Of a DNA stretch of 64,000 bases, positions 28,178 through 36,580 are shown in pieces; positions within the stretch are counted from its first letter, which is position 1, and the number at the start of each line of letters is the position of its first letter. Source of the stretch: an uncultured Flavobacteriaceae bacterium (GTDB taxonomy: Bacteria; Bacteroidota; Bacteroidia; Flavobacteriales; Flavobacteriaceae); contig CANLWG010000007.1 in assembly GCA_947494715.1 (NCBI GenBank), positions 186,001 through 250,000 of the forward strand, in the 5' to 3' direction. A program made the position numbers and the translations under genes. Under the pieces are notes generated by a model. The model was not told where the DNA came from and did no database searches. It worked only from the letters and a program-made list of their open reading frames with translations.

Positions 28178-28933
28178 ATGGAAAATGGTAGCCGATTTAT
28201 TGCGATATTGGTTTTGTCAATCGTATTACAAAGTTGTAATGATATGAAAGAACCTTTGGTTATCGGTCATAGGGGAGCTATGGGTCATGAGACGGAAAAT
28301 ACCTTGGCTTCCGTACAAAAGGCTTTGGATTTAGGTGTGGACATGATTGAAATCGATGTATTCAAAATTGCTAGTGGCGAAATAGTTGTATTCCATGACG
28401 AAACGGTAAATCGCCTCACCAATGGAGGAGGCAATATTGAAAAATACGATATAGAAGAGCTTAAGAAGCTTGTGGTGCAAGGCAATCATAAAATTCCCTT
28501 ATTACAGAATGTTTTGGAACTTATCGATAACAAAGTCCGCCTAAATATAGAATTAAAAGGAGCTGATACGGCCGATTCGGTAAATGTCATAGTCAATCAC
28601 TATGTAGAACAAAAAGAATGGATTTTGGATAATTTCATCATTTCCAGTTTCCGTTGGGATGAACTCAAAAGAACACGCGACCTTAATAAAGAAATTCCAA
28701 TTGCTATACTCACCGCGGATAATCCGTTGGATGCCCTGCCCATTGCTAAAGAATTGGATGCAGAGGCCATCAACCCTAATTATCGGAAATTGGATTTGGA
28801 AATTGCAAAGGAAATCCAGAATGCGGGTTTCAAGATTTATCCATGGACCGTGAACGAACCTGGGGATATTGCTAAAATGAAACGAATGGATGTCGACGGA
28901 ATTATTACCAATTATCCAGAGCGTGTAAACTAA
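28178..28933 (+). CDS. Glycerophosphodiester phosphodiesterase lipoprotein
   Basis: 251 residues from the ATG at 28178. An SPII signal (LSIVLQSCND) is followed by a GDPD TIM-barrel: IGHRGAMGHETENT (catalytic His, Arg and metal ligands), MIEIDVFK, and VVFHDETVNRLTNG with the second catalytic His. It hydrolyses glycerophosphodiesters to glycerol 3-phosphate and an alcohol at the periplasmic face. The stop overlaps the start of the next gene by one base (TAATG), so the two are coupled even though their functions look unrelated. Confidence 0.92.
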   Translation: MENGSRFIAILVLSIVLQSCNDMKEPLVIGHRGAMGHETENTLASVQKALDLGVDMIEIDVFKIASGEIVVFHDETVNRLTNGGGNIEKYDIEELKKLVVQGNHKIPLLQNVLELIDNKVRLNIELKGADTADSVNVIVNHYVEQKEWILDNFIISSFRWDELKRTRDLNKEIPIAILTADNPLDALPIAKELDAEAINPNYRKLDLEIAKEIQNAGFKIYPWTVNEPGDIAKMKRMDVDGIITNYPERVN

Positions 28934-30210
28934 TGTATGACGTTATCATTATAGGTGGTGGAGCAGCCGGGTTCTATGCTGCCATCCACATTGGGGAATC
29001 TGCTCCGGATTTAAAAATTGCCATTTTAGAAAGGGGAAAGGAAGTGCTCTCCAAAGTAAAGGTTTCCGGTGGGGGTAGGTGCAATGTAACCCATGCGGAG
29101 TTCGATCCTAATGAACTAATAAATAGTTATCCACGCGGAAGCAAAGAACTACTGGGACCCTTTCACAAACATTGTACGGGAGACACAGTAGCCTTTTTTG
29201 AGGAACGGGGGATCCAATTGAAAATTGAGGAGGATGGCCGGATGTTTCCCATAACGGATTCCTCACAAACAATAATTGATTTTTTTCAAAAGGAAACGGA
29301 ACGTTTGGGAATAAAAGTGCTCAAACATAGCGCAGTGACCAACATCCTGCCCCTTGATTTGGAGAATGATGAAAAAGCTTGGGAGGTAACCACCATAAAA
29401 GGAACGTATAAATCCAAAAAAATACTCGTAGCCACAGGGAGTAACCCCAAAATATGGAAGTTATTGGAAAACTTGGGGCATACCTTGGAACCTGCGGTAC
29501 CCTCACTTTTTACTTTCAATATAAAGGATAGGCGTATTTCTGGTATACCCGGTGTTAGTACCCACGCCAAGGTGGAGCTGTTAAAAAGAACATTTAATCC
29601 AAAAATCACTATTAAACTGAGCAGCGAGGTACCAGATGAGACCCTATTGGTTTCTGAAGGCCCTTTATTGATTACCCATTGGGGAATGAGCGGCCCGGCC
29701 ATCTTGAAATTATCGGCCTGGGGGGCAAGGATTTTAAATGAATATGGCTATCGATTCAGGATTCGGGTCAATTGGTTGCCCGATTATCACAAAGGCGCCG
29801 TGCTACCTTTATTGCTGGAGATTAAGGACGTGGAAGCAAAGAAAACGGTACTTCGTACCAAGGCCGTGGATGTTCCCCGTCGCCTGTGGACCAATTTGGT
29901 AAGAGCGTCCGGAATAAATGGTGACACCAAATGGGCCGATGCTTCCAAAAAGCAATTGCAACAATTGGCAGAACAACTTACGGAATGTGAGTTTTTGGTC
30001 GAAGGAAAAAGTACCTTTAAGGAAGAGTTTGTAACTGCCGGAGGGGTAGACTTAAAGGAAATCAATTTTAAAACCTTTGAAAGCAAAGTTTTGCCCAACC
30101 TATATTTTGCAGGAGAAGTGATAAACGTAGATGCCATTACTGGTGGATTCAATTTTCAAAATGCCTGGACCGGAGCTTATATTGCGGCCCAGGGAATTAT
30201 AGGTAAATAA
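28933..30210 (+). CDS. BaiN/HI0933-like NAD(P)/FAD-dependent oxidoreductase
   Basis: 425 residues. The N-terminal Rossmann motif is VIIIGGGAAGFYAA, followed by the family-specific SGGGRCNVTHA. The C-terminal motif FAGEVINVDAITGGFNFQNAWTG closes the flavin site. The family (aminoacetone oxidase or BaiN-like) has poorly defined substrates; no substrate can be named here. It starts on the stop codon of the GDPD gene and ends four bases before the DUF1697 gene, forming a three-gene run. Confidence 0.9.
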   Translation: MYDVIIIGGGAAGFYAAIHIGESAPDLKIAILERGKEVLSKVKVSGGGRCNVTHAEFDPNELINSYPRGSKELLGPFHKHCTGDTVAFFEERGIQLKIEEDGRMFPITDSSQTIIDFFQKETERLGIKVLKHSAVTNILPLDLENDEKAWEVTTIKGTYKSKKILVATGSNPKIWKLLENLGHTLEPAVPSLFTFNIKDRRISGIPGVSTHAKVELLKRTFNPKITIKLSSEVPDETLLVSEGPLLITHWGMSGPAILKLSAWGARILNEYGYRFRIRVNWLPDYHKGAVLPLLLEIKDVEAKKTVLRTKAVDVPRRLWTNLVRASGINGDTKWADASKKQLQQLAEQLTECEFLVEGKSTFKEEFVTAGGVDLKEINFKTFESKVLPNLYFAGEVINVDAITGGFNFQNAWTGAYIAAQGIIGK

Positions 30211-30214
30211 GCTG

Positions 30215-30757
30215 ATGCACACTTATATCATCTTATTGCGGGGCATAAACGTTAGCGGCCAAAAGAAAATCAAAATGGCCGACTTACGGACGCTGCTTGA
30301 AAAACTCGGTTTTCAAAATGTAGCTACTTATATCCAGAGCGGCAATATTGTTCTTCGGGCCAAAGATCAAAGTATCAAGAACTTGGAGGATATGATTGGA
30401 GACGGAATTCGGGACCATTTTGGATTTGATGTACCCATTTTGGTAAAACCCAAAAATGATTTCGAAAAGATAGTTACAGAAAATCCCTTTAAGGATGCAA
30501 TAACATTGGAAGGTAACCGACTCTATTTCGTGTTGTTAAAAAATGTTCCCGAGCAAATGTTTGTGGGAGCCCTTGAACAAGAGACGTATGAAAACCAAGA
30601 ATTTAGTATTACCGATAGTTGTGTTTATCTATGGTGCAAAAACGGTTACGGTAAAGCAAAATTGGACAATAACCTTCTTGAAAGAAAATTAAAGGTACAG
30701 GCCACGACCAGAAACTATAGAACCATGTTGAAATTGTTGGAGATGGCAAGTGGGTAA
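30215..30757 (+). CDS. DUF1697 family protein
   Basis: 180 residues opening with the family's typical YIILLRGINVSGQKKIKMADLR segments and ending in NYRTMLKLLEMA. This small cytosolic alpha/beta family has no established reaction. It follows the flavoprotein by four bases. Downstream lies only the ATCAGAC repeat and the convergent tspO gene. Confidence 0.9.
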   Translation: MHTYIILLRGINVSGQKKIKMADLRTLLEKLGFQNVATYIQSGNIVLRAKDQSIKNLEDMIGDGIRDHFGFDVPILVKPKNDFEKIVTENPFKDAITLEGNRLYFVLLKNVPEQMFVGALEQETYENQEFSITDSCVYLWCKNGYGKAKLDNNLLERKLKVQATTRNYRTMLKLLEMASG

Positions 30758-30823
30758 ACGGTGGAAGTTTAGGACAAACAAAAGAGCTTTTAGAATTTTC
30801 CAAATCCAGGTTTTTTTACTTTT

Positions 30824-30900
30824 ATCAGACATCAGACATCAGACATCAGACATCAGACATCAGACATCAGACATCAGACATCAGACATCAGACATCAGAC
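30824..30900. repeat. Eleven perfect tandem copies of the heptamer ATCAGAC
   Basis: A 77-bp block of 11 identical 7-bp units between the ends of two convergent genes, one base before the tspO stop codon. Seven is not a multiple of three and the block is non-coding, so copy-number change would not alter a protein, but it could alter the 3' ends of both messages. All copies are identical, which points to recent slippage expansion. Confidence 0.97.
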
Positions 30901-30901
30901 G

Positions 30902-31375
30902 TTAATTCAATTCCCAAATTTTATAGTTCAGCAAGGTGGCGAAACATACCCATAAAAAGTAAGGGATCAACAAATAGGCTGCTAACTTACTTACTACTTT
31001 AAACCATTTTATGGTAAGAGCCAATAGAACGAGTAACGACAAAATTACGATCAAGGCCCAAAAAGGATCTCTTAGCCCAAAAAAGACAATGCTCCATGCA
31101 CCGTTAAGCAACAATTGAAACCCAAAATGATATAGTGCAGTTTTTACCCAAAGATGATGTAGCCCTTTGGCCCATACAAGCCCTGCAGCAATGCCCATTA
31201 ATACATATAGTAAAGTCCAAACCGGGGCAAAAATCCAGTTGGGTGGATTAAAGCTCGGTTTTTCCAGGGTAAGGTACCAGTCATTTACGGAACTTTGGGT
31301 AGCAAATCCGGATAAGAAGCCAATAATAAGGCAAACGCAAACGGCGATAGCAATATGTAACAGTTTTCTTTTCAA
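30902..31375 (-). CDS. tspO: TspO/MBR (peripheral benzodiazepine receptor-like) membrane protein
   Basis: 157 residues, five predicted membrane helices and the conserved TspO patterns KPSFNPPNWIFAPVWTLLY and NGAWSIVFFG in the expected order. TspO proteins bind porphyrins and sterol-like ligands and act in stress responses; the ligand here is unknown. It is a single gene on the minus strand between two plus-strand operons, its 3' end abutting the heptamer repeat. Confidence 0.93.
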   Translation of the reverse strand: MKRKLLHIAIAVCVCLIIGFLSGFATQSSVNDWYLTLEKPSFNPPNWIFAPVWTLLYVLMGIAAGLVWAKGLHHLWVKTALYHFGFQLLLNGAWSIVFFGLRDPFWALIVILSLLVLLALTIKWFKVVSKLAAYLLIPYFLWVCFATLLNYKIWELN

Positions 31376-31443
31376 TTTGGTCGGGGTATTCCCCTAAAAT
31401 AGCGATTTATTTTAATTGCCCATGTTGAAAAGTGGCTAAAAAC

Positions 31444-31451
31444 TATCTTTG
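31444..31451 (+). promoter_or_regulatory. -7 element of the mevalonate-operon promoter
   Basis: TATCTTTG matches TAnnTTTG exactly. Its last base is the first base of the GTG at 31451, so that GTG cannot be the start codon. The message would begin only about six bases before the ATG at 31463, making it nearly leaderless. Confidence 0.5.
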
Positions 31452-31462
31452 TGCAAAACAAG

Positions 31463-32551
31463 ATGTCCGTGATAGAAAAAGACTTTGTTCCCGTAGGCTA
31501 TACTGCTGACAATATTACGGGAAAGGTAACATGGAAAGCACCTAGCAATATAGCTTTGGTAAAATATTGGGGTAAAAGGGAAAATCAGATTCCTGCCAAT
31601 CCTTCCATAAGTTTTACATTGGATGCCTGTAACACGACTACCACACTTTTCTACGTAAAACACAATAGCAAAGGAGCGGATTTTTCCTTTGACTTTTTTT
31701 TTGAAGGTGAACCCAAAGATGATTTTAGACCTAAAATTGAAGTGTTTTTTAAGCGTACCGAGCACTATCTACCTTTTTTGAGAGACTATCATTTTAAAAT
31801 TGAAACCTCAAATTCCTTTCCCCACAGTAGTGGCATAGCTTCATCAGCAAGTGGAATGGCCGCCCTCTCCCTTTGCCTTATGGATTTGGAAAAACAACTT
31901 AATCCTGAAATGGATACTGATTTTATGTATCGAAAAGCTTCCTTCCTGGCCCGATTAGGATCCGGAAGTGCCTGTAGAAGTATTCAGGGAGACCTTATTC
32001 AATGGGGCGCTCACTCGGACATCCATGGAAGCTCAGATAAGTATGGGATACAATATCCATTTCAGGTACATGAAGTCTTCAAAAACTATCACGATACCAT
32101 TTTGTTGGTAGACAAGGGCAAAAAACAGGTGAGTAGTACGGTGGGACACAATTTAATGCACGGTCACCCCTATGCCGCTCAACGTTTTGAGCAAGCACAT
32201 CAAAATATATCCAGGCTGAAACCAGTTTTTGTTGATGGAAATCTGAAGGAATTTATCAACATCGTGGAAAGCGAAGCCTTAACATTGCATGCCATGATGA
32301 TGACCAGTCAACCTTATTTTGTATTAATGAAACCCAATACTCTGGAAATCATCAATAAAATATGGGAGTTCAGAAAAGAGTCCAATAGTAATATATGCTT
32401 TACATTGGATGCGGGGGCTAACGTCCATGTACTGTATCCTGAATTTGAAAAGGAAAAGGTTCATCAATTTATTAAAAATGGACTGATTGTATTTTGTGAA
32501 AAGGAGCAGTATATTTGTGACCGAATTGGATTTGGAGCAAAAAAAATGTAA
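31463..32551 (+). CDS. mvaD: Diphosphomevalonate decarboxylase
   Basis: 362 residues from the ATG at 31463. GHMP-kinase-fold protein with the family's ALVKYWGKR start, the ATP loop SFPHSSGIASSASGMA, GSGSACRSI with the catalytic Arg and Ser, and TLDAGANVHV with the Asp that deprotonates the substrate. It converts mevalonate diphosphate to isopentenyl diphosphate. A GHMP kinase and a prenyltransferase follow on the same strand, which supports a mevalonate route to isoprenoids in this organism. Confidence 0.93.
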   Translation: MSVIEKDFVPVGYTADNITGKVTWKAPSNIALVKYWGKRENQIPANPSISFTLDACNTTTTLFYVKHNSKGADFSFDFFFEGEPKDDFRPKIEVFFKRTEHYLPFLRDYHFKIETSNSFPHSSGIASSASGMAALSLCLMDLEKQLNPEMDTDFMYRKASFLARLGSGSACRSIQGDLIQWGAHSDIHGSSDKYGIQYPFQVHEVFKNYHDTILLVDKGKKQVSSTVGHNLMHGHPYAAQRFEQAHQNISRLKPVFVDGNLKEFINIVESEALTLHAMMMTSQPYFVLMKPNTLEIINKIWEFRKESNSNICFTLDAGANVHVLYPEFEKEKVHQFIKNGLIVFCEKEQYICDRIGFGAKKM

Positions 32552-32613
32552 CTTTTAATCATATTTAACGTATAATAAACGTTATACATAAGTCCCAAAT
32601 TCAACAATTGCAA

Positions 32614-33552
32614 ATGAAAGGACCATTATTTTATTCCAAGATTCTCCTTTTCGGGGAATATGGCATCATAAAGGATTCCAAAGGGCTTTCCATTCCCTAT
32701 AACTTCTTCAAAGGAGCTCTAAAGACGGATGATAATACATCTGCAACTTCCAAAAAATCCAATCAAAACCTACGTGAGTTTACGGGTTATTTGGAGATTG
32801 TAGCCAAAAATAGTCCTGATCTGGTTTCCTTTGATTTTGATGCATTGAAGAATGATGTAAATGCCGGAATGTATTTTGACAGCTCCATTCCCCAAGGCTA
32901 TGGGGTAGGAAGCAGCGGAGCTTTGGTTGCGGCCATTTACGATAAGTACGCGGACCGTAAGATTACTGTATTGGAGAACCTCACTAGGGAAAAGTTGTTG
33001 AAATTGAAGGTTATATTTGGCAAAATGGAATCTTTTTTTCACGGAAAATCATCCGGTCTTGATCCCTTGAACAGTTATTTGAGTCTTCCCATCCTAATAA
33101 ATTCAAAAGATAATATAGAATCGACCAGTATTCCTTCTCAAAACAAAAAGGGCAAAGGAGCTGTATTCTTATTGGACAGTGGTTCTACAGGCGAGACCGC
33201 GCCCATGGTACAGTTGTTCATGGAGAAAATGAAACAGGAAGGTTTTCGGAATATGCTGAAGGACCAGTTTATAAAACATACCGATGCTTGTGTGGAGGAT
33301 TTTATCAATGGGAACGTAAAATCCCTTTTTAAAAACCTAAAGCAATTATCCCATGTAGTCTTGGACAATTTTAAACCCATGATTCCGGCCAAATTCCATC
33401 AACTTTGGAAACAGGGAATTGAGACTAATGCCTATTATCTAAAGCTTTGTGGTTCAGGTGGCGGCGGTTACATTTTGGGCTTTACCCAAGATATAGAGAA
33501 AGCGAAAAAAGCTTTGAAAGGTTACAATTTGGAAGTGGTGTACAACTTCTAG
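32614..33552 (+). CDS. GHMP kinase, probable mevalonate kinase
   Basis: 312 residues from the ATG at 32614 (a TTG two codons upstream is less likely). The start YSKILLFGEYGI, the ATP-binding IPQGYGVGSSGAL and the C-terminal KLCGSGGGGYILGF motifs define the GHMP family. Context next to mvaD and the HGKSSGLDPLNSY motif argue for mevalonate kinase, though phosphomevalonate kinase is possible. It lies 62 bp after mvaD. Confidence 0.85.
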   Translation: MKGPLFYSKILLFGEYGIIKDSKGLSIPYNFFKGALKTDDNTSATSKKSNQNLREFTGYLEIVAKNSPDLVSFDFDALKNDVNAGMYFDSSIPQGYGVGSSGALVAAIYDKYADRKITVLENLTREKLLKLKVIFGKMESFFHGKSSGLDPLNSYLSLPILINSKDNIESTSIPSQNKKGKGAVFLLDSGSTGETAPMVQLFMEKMKQEGFRNMLKDQFIKHTDACVEDFINGNVKSLFKNLKQLSHVVLDNFKPMIPAKFHQLWKQGIETNAYYLKLCGSGGGGYILGFTQDIEKAKKALKGYNLEVVYNF

Positions 33553-33614
33553 TACTAAATTGATTCAGATTCCATACGATATTTTGGCGTTGGTTTAGTG
33601 CAAAATCCCAAAAC

Positions 33615-34520
33615 ATGCTTAATAGACGAAACAAGCTCTTACTACTAAAGTTATTGAGTTTGTTCTCCGTTGTACGAGGTTACAACATCGTAATGATCGG
33701 GCTGGCCCAGTATTTGGCCTCGATTTATATTTTATCCCCAGACCTACCCTTACGGAAGGTAGTTTTTGATCTTAATCTTTTTGCAATTGTTTTGGCCTCT
33801 GCATTGGTCATTGCTTCAGGCTATATCATAAACAACTTTTATGATGCCGAAAAAGACCTTATTAACAAGCCAAGGAAAAGTATGTTGGATCGTTTGGTAA
33901 GCCAACGATTTAAGTTGACCACCTATTTTGTACTTAATTTTTTGGCCGTATTTGCGGCAAGTTATGTTTCATTTAGGGCGGTATTCTTTTTTTCCGCCTA
34001 TATTTTTGGTATTTGGTTTTATTCCCATAAACTTAAACGGGTACCTTTTGTAGGTAATTTCGTTTCGGCCACTTTGGCTATAGCTCCATTTTTTGCAGTA
34101 TTTGTGTATTACAAAAATTTTGAAGCCAGCATTTTTGTTCATGCAATGTTTCTTTTTCTATTGATTCTGGCTCGTGAAATGATAAAGGACTTAGAAAGTA
34201 TGGCCGGTGATATTGCCCAGAATTACCGTACCATTCCCATTTTATACGGAACTAGGGTTTCCAAAATTCTAATCAGTATTTTAATCTTACTTACCTTGTT
34301 GCCTTCTATTTTACTTATCTATTTTTTTGATGTTGGGTATATGTACGTTTACTTCATTGGATCTATATTTCTGCTGATCCTGTTTTTAGCAATGTTATGG
34401 AAAGCAAAAACAAAGCTGCACTACGTCGGACTTCATAACATCTTAAAATTTATTATCATTGTTGGTGTCTTCAGTATATTGTTGATAGATATCGACCTTG
34501 TATTAAACCGGATTTTGTAA
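33615..34520 (+). CDS. UbiA-family prenyltransferase (geranylgeranylglycerol-phosphate geranylgeranyltransferase-like)
   Basis: 301 residues with eight to nine membrane helices. The first Asp-rich motif is NNFYDAEKD (Asn73, Asp77, Asp81) and the second is MIKDLESMAGD. These bind the diphosphate of a prenyl donor through magnesium. The family member usual in Flavobacteriaceae next to mevalonate genes is annotated as a geranylgeranylglycerol-phosphate transferase, the archaeal-type ether-lipid enzyme; a quinone or other aromatic acceptor is the alternative. The stop overlaps the nitrilase ATG by one base. Confidence 0.85.
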   Translation: MLNRRNKLLLLKLLSLFSVVRGYNIVMIGLAQYLASIYILSPDLPLRKVVFDLNLFAIVLASALVIASGYIINNFYDAEKDLINKPRKSMLDRLVSQRFKLTTYFVLNFLAVFAASYVSFRAVFFFSAYIFGIWFYSHKLKRVPFVGNFVSATLAIAPFFAVFVYYKNFEASIFVHAMFLFLLILAREMIKDLESMAGDIAQNYRTIPILYGTRVSKILISILILLTLLPSILLIYFFDVGYMYVYFIGSIFLLILFLAMLWKAKTKLHYVGLHNILKFIIIVGVFSILLIDIDLVLNRIL

Positions 34521-35482
34521 TGGACAATCTTTTAAAAGTAGCCATGGCACAGGTTGCCCCTATTTGGTTGGATAAGGCGGCTACACTTCAGAAAGTTGAG
34601 CAAACCATTCTGGAGGCTGCAAAAGAGCAGGTGGAATTACTGGTTTTTGGAGAAGCCTTATTACCGGGATACCCTTTTTGGTTGGCATTGACGAATGGTG
34701 CCGCTTGGGATTCCGAGGTAAACAAGGAGCTACATGCACACTATACAAGAAATGCCGTTCAAATGGAGGAACTGGGTACCATTTGCAAATTGGCCAAGGA
34801 TAGCCATATGGCAATGTATTTGGGGGTGATAGAGCGGGCCAAGGATCGTGGCGGCCATAGTTTATATTGTTCTCTAGTGTACATAGATGAGACAGGTGAA
34901 ATAAAATCAGTTCACCGAAAGCTACAACCTACCTATGACGAACGTTTAACCTGGGCTCCCGGTGATGGTAATGGACTACAAGTACACCCATTGGAGCAAT
35001 TTACCGTGGGTGGACTTAACTGCTGGGAAAATTGGATGCCCTTGCCCAGAACGGCACTATATGCCCAAGGCGAAAATTTACATATTGCCGTTTGGCCCGG
35101 TAGCGAGCATAACACAAAGGACATAACACGATTTATTGCCAGGGAATCCAGAAGCTTTGTCATCAGTGTCTCCTCCTTAATGAGTAAGAAGGATTTTCCG
35201 GAGCATACGCCCCATCTTGAAAAAATACTGGAGAAGGCGCCAGAGGTTTTGGCCAATGGGGGCTCTTGCATTGCAGGTCCCGATGGAGAATGGATTGTTA
35301 AGCCTATATTGCATAAAGAAGGCCTTATAATTGAAACCTTGGATTTTAATCGGGTATATGAAGAACGTCAGAATTTTGACCCATCAGGGCATTATTCCCG
35401 CCCGGATGTAACCAGACTTATCGTAAATCGTGAGCGACAATCTACCATAGCGTTTAAAGACGAGGATACTTTATTACAATAA
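34520..35482 (+). CDS. Carbon-nitrogen hydrolase of the nitrilase branch
   Basis: 320 residues. The catalytic triad is in place and spaced as in true nitrilases: Glu45 (VFGEALLPGYP), Lys134 (HRKLQPTYDE) and Cys168 (GLNCWENW). The TYDERLTWAPGDG stretch is also typical of aliphatic or aryl nitrilases. It would turn a nitrile into a carboxylic acid and ammonia. Coupling by a TAATG overlap to the UbiA gene is unusual and hints at use on a prenyl-derived or amino-acid-derived nitrile, but this is conjecture. Confidence 0.88.
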   Translation: MDNLLKVAMAQVAPIWLDKAATLQKVEQTILEAAKEQVELLVFGEALLPGYPFWLALTNGAAWDSEVNKELHAHYTRNAVQMEELGTICKLAKDSHMAMYLGVIERAKDRGGHSLYCSLVYIDETGEIKSVHRKLQPTYDERLTWAPGDGNGLQVHPLEQFTVGGLNCWENWMPLPRTALYAQGENLHIAVWPGSEHNTKDITRFIARESRSFVISVSSLMSKKDFPEHTPHLEKILEKAPEVLANGGSCIAGPDGEWIVKPILHKEGLIIETLDFNRVYEERQNFDPSGHYSRPDVTRLIVNRERQSTIAFKDEDTLLQ

Positions 35483-35544
35483 ACGAATCAGTTTTTTAAA
35501 TAGATTACTTCACGGTGCGGGCAATGAATAGTAGATGAAAGCAC

Positions 35545-35552
35545 TACCTTTG
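35545..35552 (+). promoter_or_regulatory. -7 element before the pseudouridine-synthase-like gene
   Basis: TACCTTTG matches TAnnTTTG exactly. It lies inside the longer reading frame that opens at 35535, so the ATG at 35568 is the start and the 5' leader is about ten bases. Confidence 0.45.
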
Positions 35553-35567
35553 CCCAAATTAGAGTTT

Positions 35568-36410
35568 ATGGGTAGATCGGATTTCAATAAGGACAGAAAA
35601 TCTTCAGGCAAACAAGGGAGTACATATAGGAAGAAGAGCTACACGAGAGGTAGCGCACCTATCAAAAAGAACACCCAACCAAAACAACCTACTGACCCGG
35701 ATTTGATACGCTTGAACAAATATGTGGCCAATTCAGGAGTGTGTACCCGTAGAGAGGCGGATATTTACATTGCTGCGGGAAATGTGACCGTAAACGGAAA
35801 ACCCATAACCGAAATGGGGCATAAAGTACGATTAAGCGATGAGGTGCGTTTTGATGGCCGTTTGCTTAATCCGGTCAAAAAAGAGTATGTTGTATTGAAT
35901 AAACCCAAAGACTTTACGGTCACAACCCGAAATGAAAAAGGAAAGCGGACGGTATTGGGGCTTATTTCCAATGCTTCAAAATCAGAGCTTTTGCCTGTAG
36001 GGAAATTGCAGAAGGAAACTACCGGACTATTATTGTTCACCAATGACAACGATTTGACCTTGCGTTTGAACAGTCCAAAAAATGGCCTGCGTAAAATCTA
36101 TCATGTGGAATTAAACAAAAGCCTAAGAAGTATTGACTTAAAGAAAATACAGGAGGGAATTGCCATAGATGAAAAAACGGTACGGGTACATGATATCAGT
36201 TTTGTGGAGAATGCCCCTAAAAATCAAGTAGGTATTGAAATTTACAGTTCCCGGAACAATATTGTGCATCGGATTTTTGAGGAACTGGATTATGAAATTG
36301 TAAAACTGGATAGGGTAATCTACGGACCATTGACCAAAAAGGATTTGCCTCGGGGCCACTGGCGTTATTTAACGGAGCAAGAGGTAATCAATTTGGGGAT
36401 GATTAAATAA
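35568..36410 (+). CDS. RsuA/RluB-family pseudouridine synthase-like protein with altered active site
   Basis: 280 residues. A basic, Ser/Lys-rich N-tail (~1-45) precedes an S4 RNA-binding domain (residues ~47-105, RLNKYVANSGVCTRREAD) and the RsuA/RluB/RluF catalytic fold (YVVLNKPKDF, RKIYHVEL, DRVIYGP). The motif that normally reads GRLD-x-x-T-x-GL reads GKLQKETTGL, so the catalytic Asp is replaced by Gln148 (codon CAG at 36009-36011). The rest of the fold, including LLLFTND, is intact. It may be an inactive RNA-binding paralogue or may use another residue. An authentic RluB-like enzyme would be expected elsewhere in the genome. Confidence 0.88.
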   Translation: MGRSDFNKDRKSSGKQGSTYRKKSYTRGSAPIKKNTQPKQPTDPDLIRLNKYVANSGVCTRREADIYIAAGNVTVNGKPITEMGHKVRLSDEVRFDGRLLNPVKKEYVVLNKPKDFTVTTRNEKGKRTVLGLISNASKSELLPVGKLQKETTGLLLFTNDNDLTLRLNSPKNGLRKIYHVELNKSLRSIDLKKIQEGIAIDEKTVRVHDISFVENAPKNQVGIEIYSSRNNIVHRIFEELDYEIVKLDRVIYGPLTKKDLPRGHWRYLTEQEVINLGMIK

Positions 36411-36456
36411 GTTCTGCTTAGTACTCATGATGATTTCTTGATTCGATTTAACTACT

Positions 36457-36565
36457 CCTTCCCTTATTCAAGGGAAGGTGGATTCCAAATCATGGATTTG
36501 GAAGACGGAAGGGATGATTTTTTCCACCCTTTACTGTCATCTCTTTTCCTAACTAAGGAAAAGAG
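36457..36565. repeat. Cluster of three perfect hairpins between convergent genes
   Basis: Three stem-loops lie in line: CCTTCCCTT (36457-36465) with AAGGGAAGG (36470-36478); TTCCAAATC (36483-36491) with GATTTGGAA (36495-36503); CTCTTTTCCT (36541-36550) with AGGAAAAGAG (36556-36565). All arms are perfect, 9-10 bp, with 3-5 base loops. None has a U-tract, so simple intrinsic termination is not obvious. The form recalls interspersed REP-like or MITE-like elements, and it may also protect the 3' ends of the pseudouridine-synthase and argH messages. Confidence 0.65.
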
Positions 36566-36580
36566 GCTTTAACCTTTGTA

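Noticed and set aside
28094-28933. Longer GDPD start at 28094
   Set aside because: The extension contains the promoter's -7 element and hides the lipoprotein signal that begins at 28178.
30824-30900. Heptamer array as a CRISPR or an iteron-type origin
   Set aside because: There are no spacers and no cas genes, the units are contiguous, and no replication initiator gene is close by.
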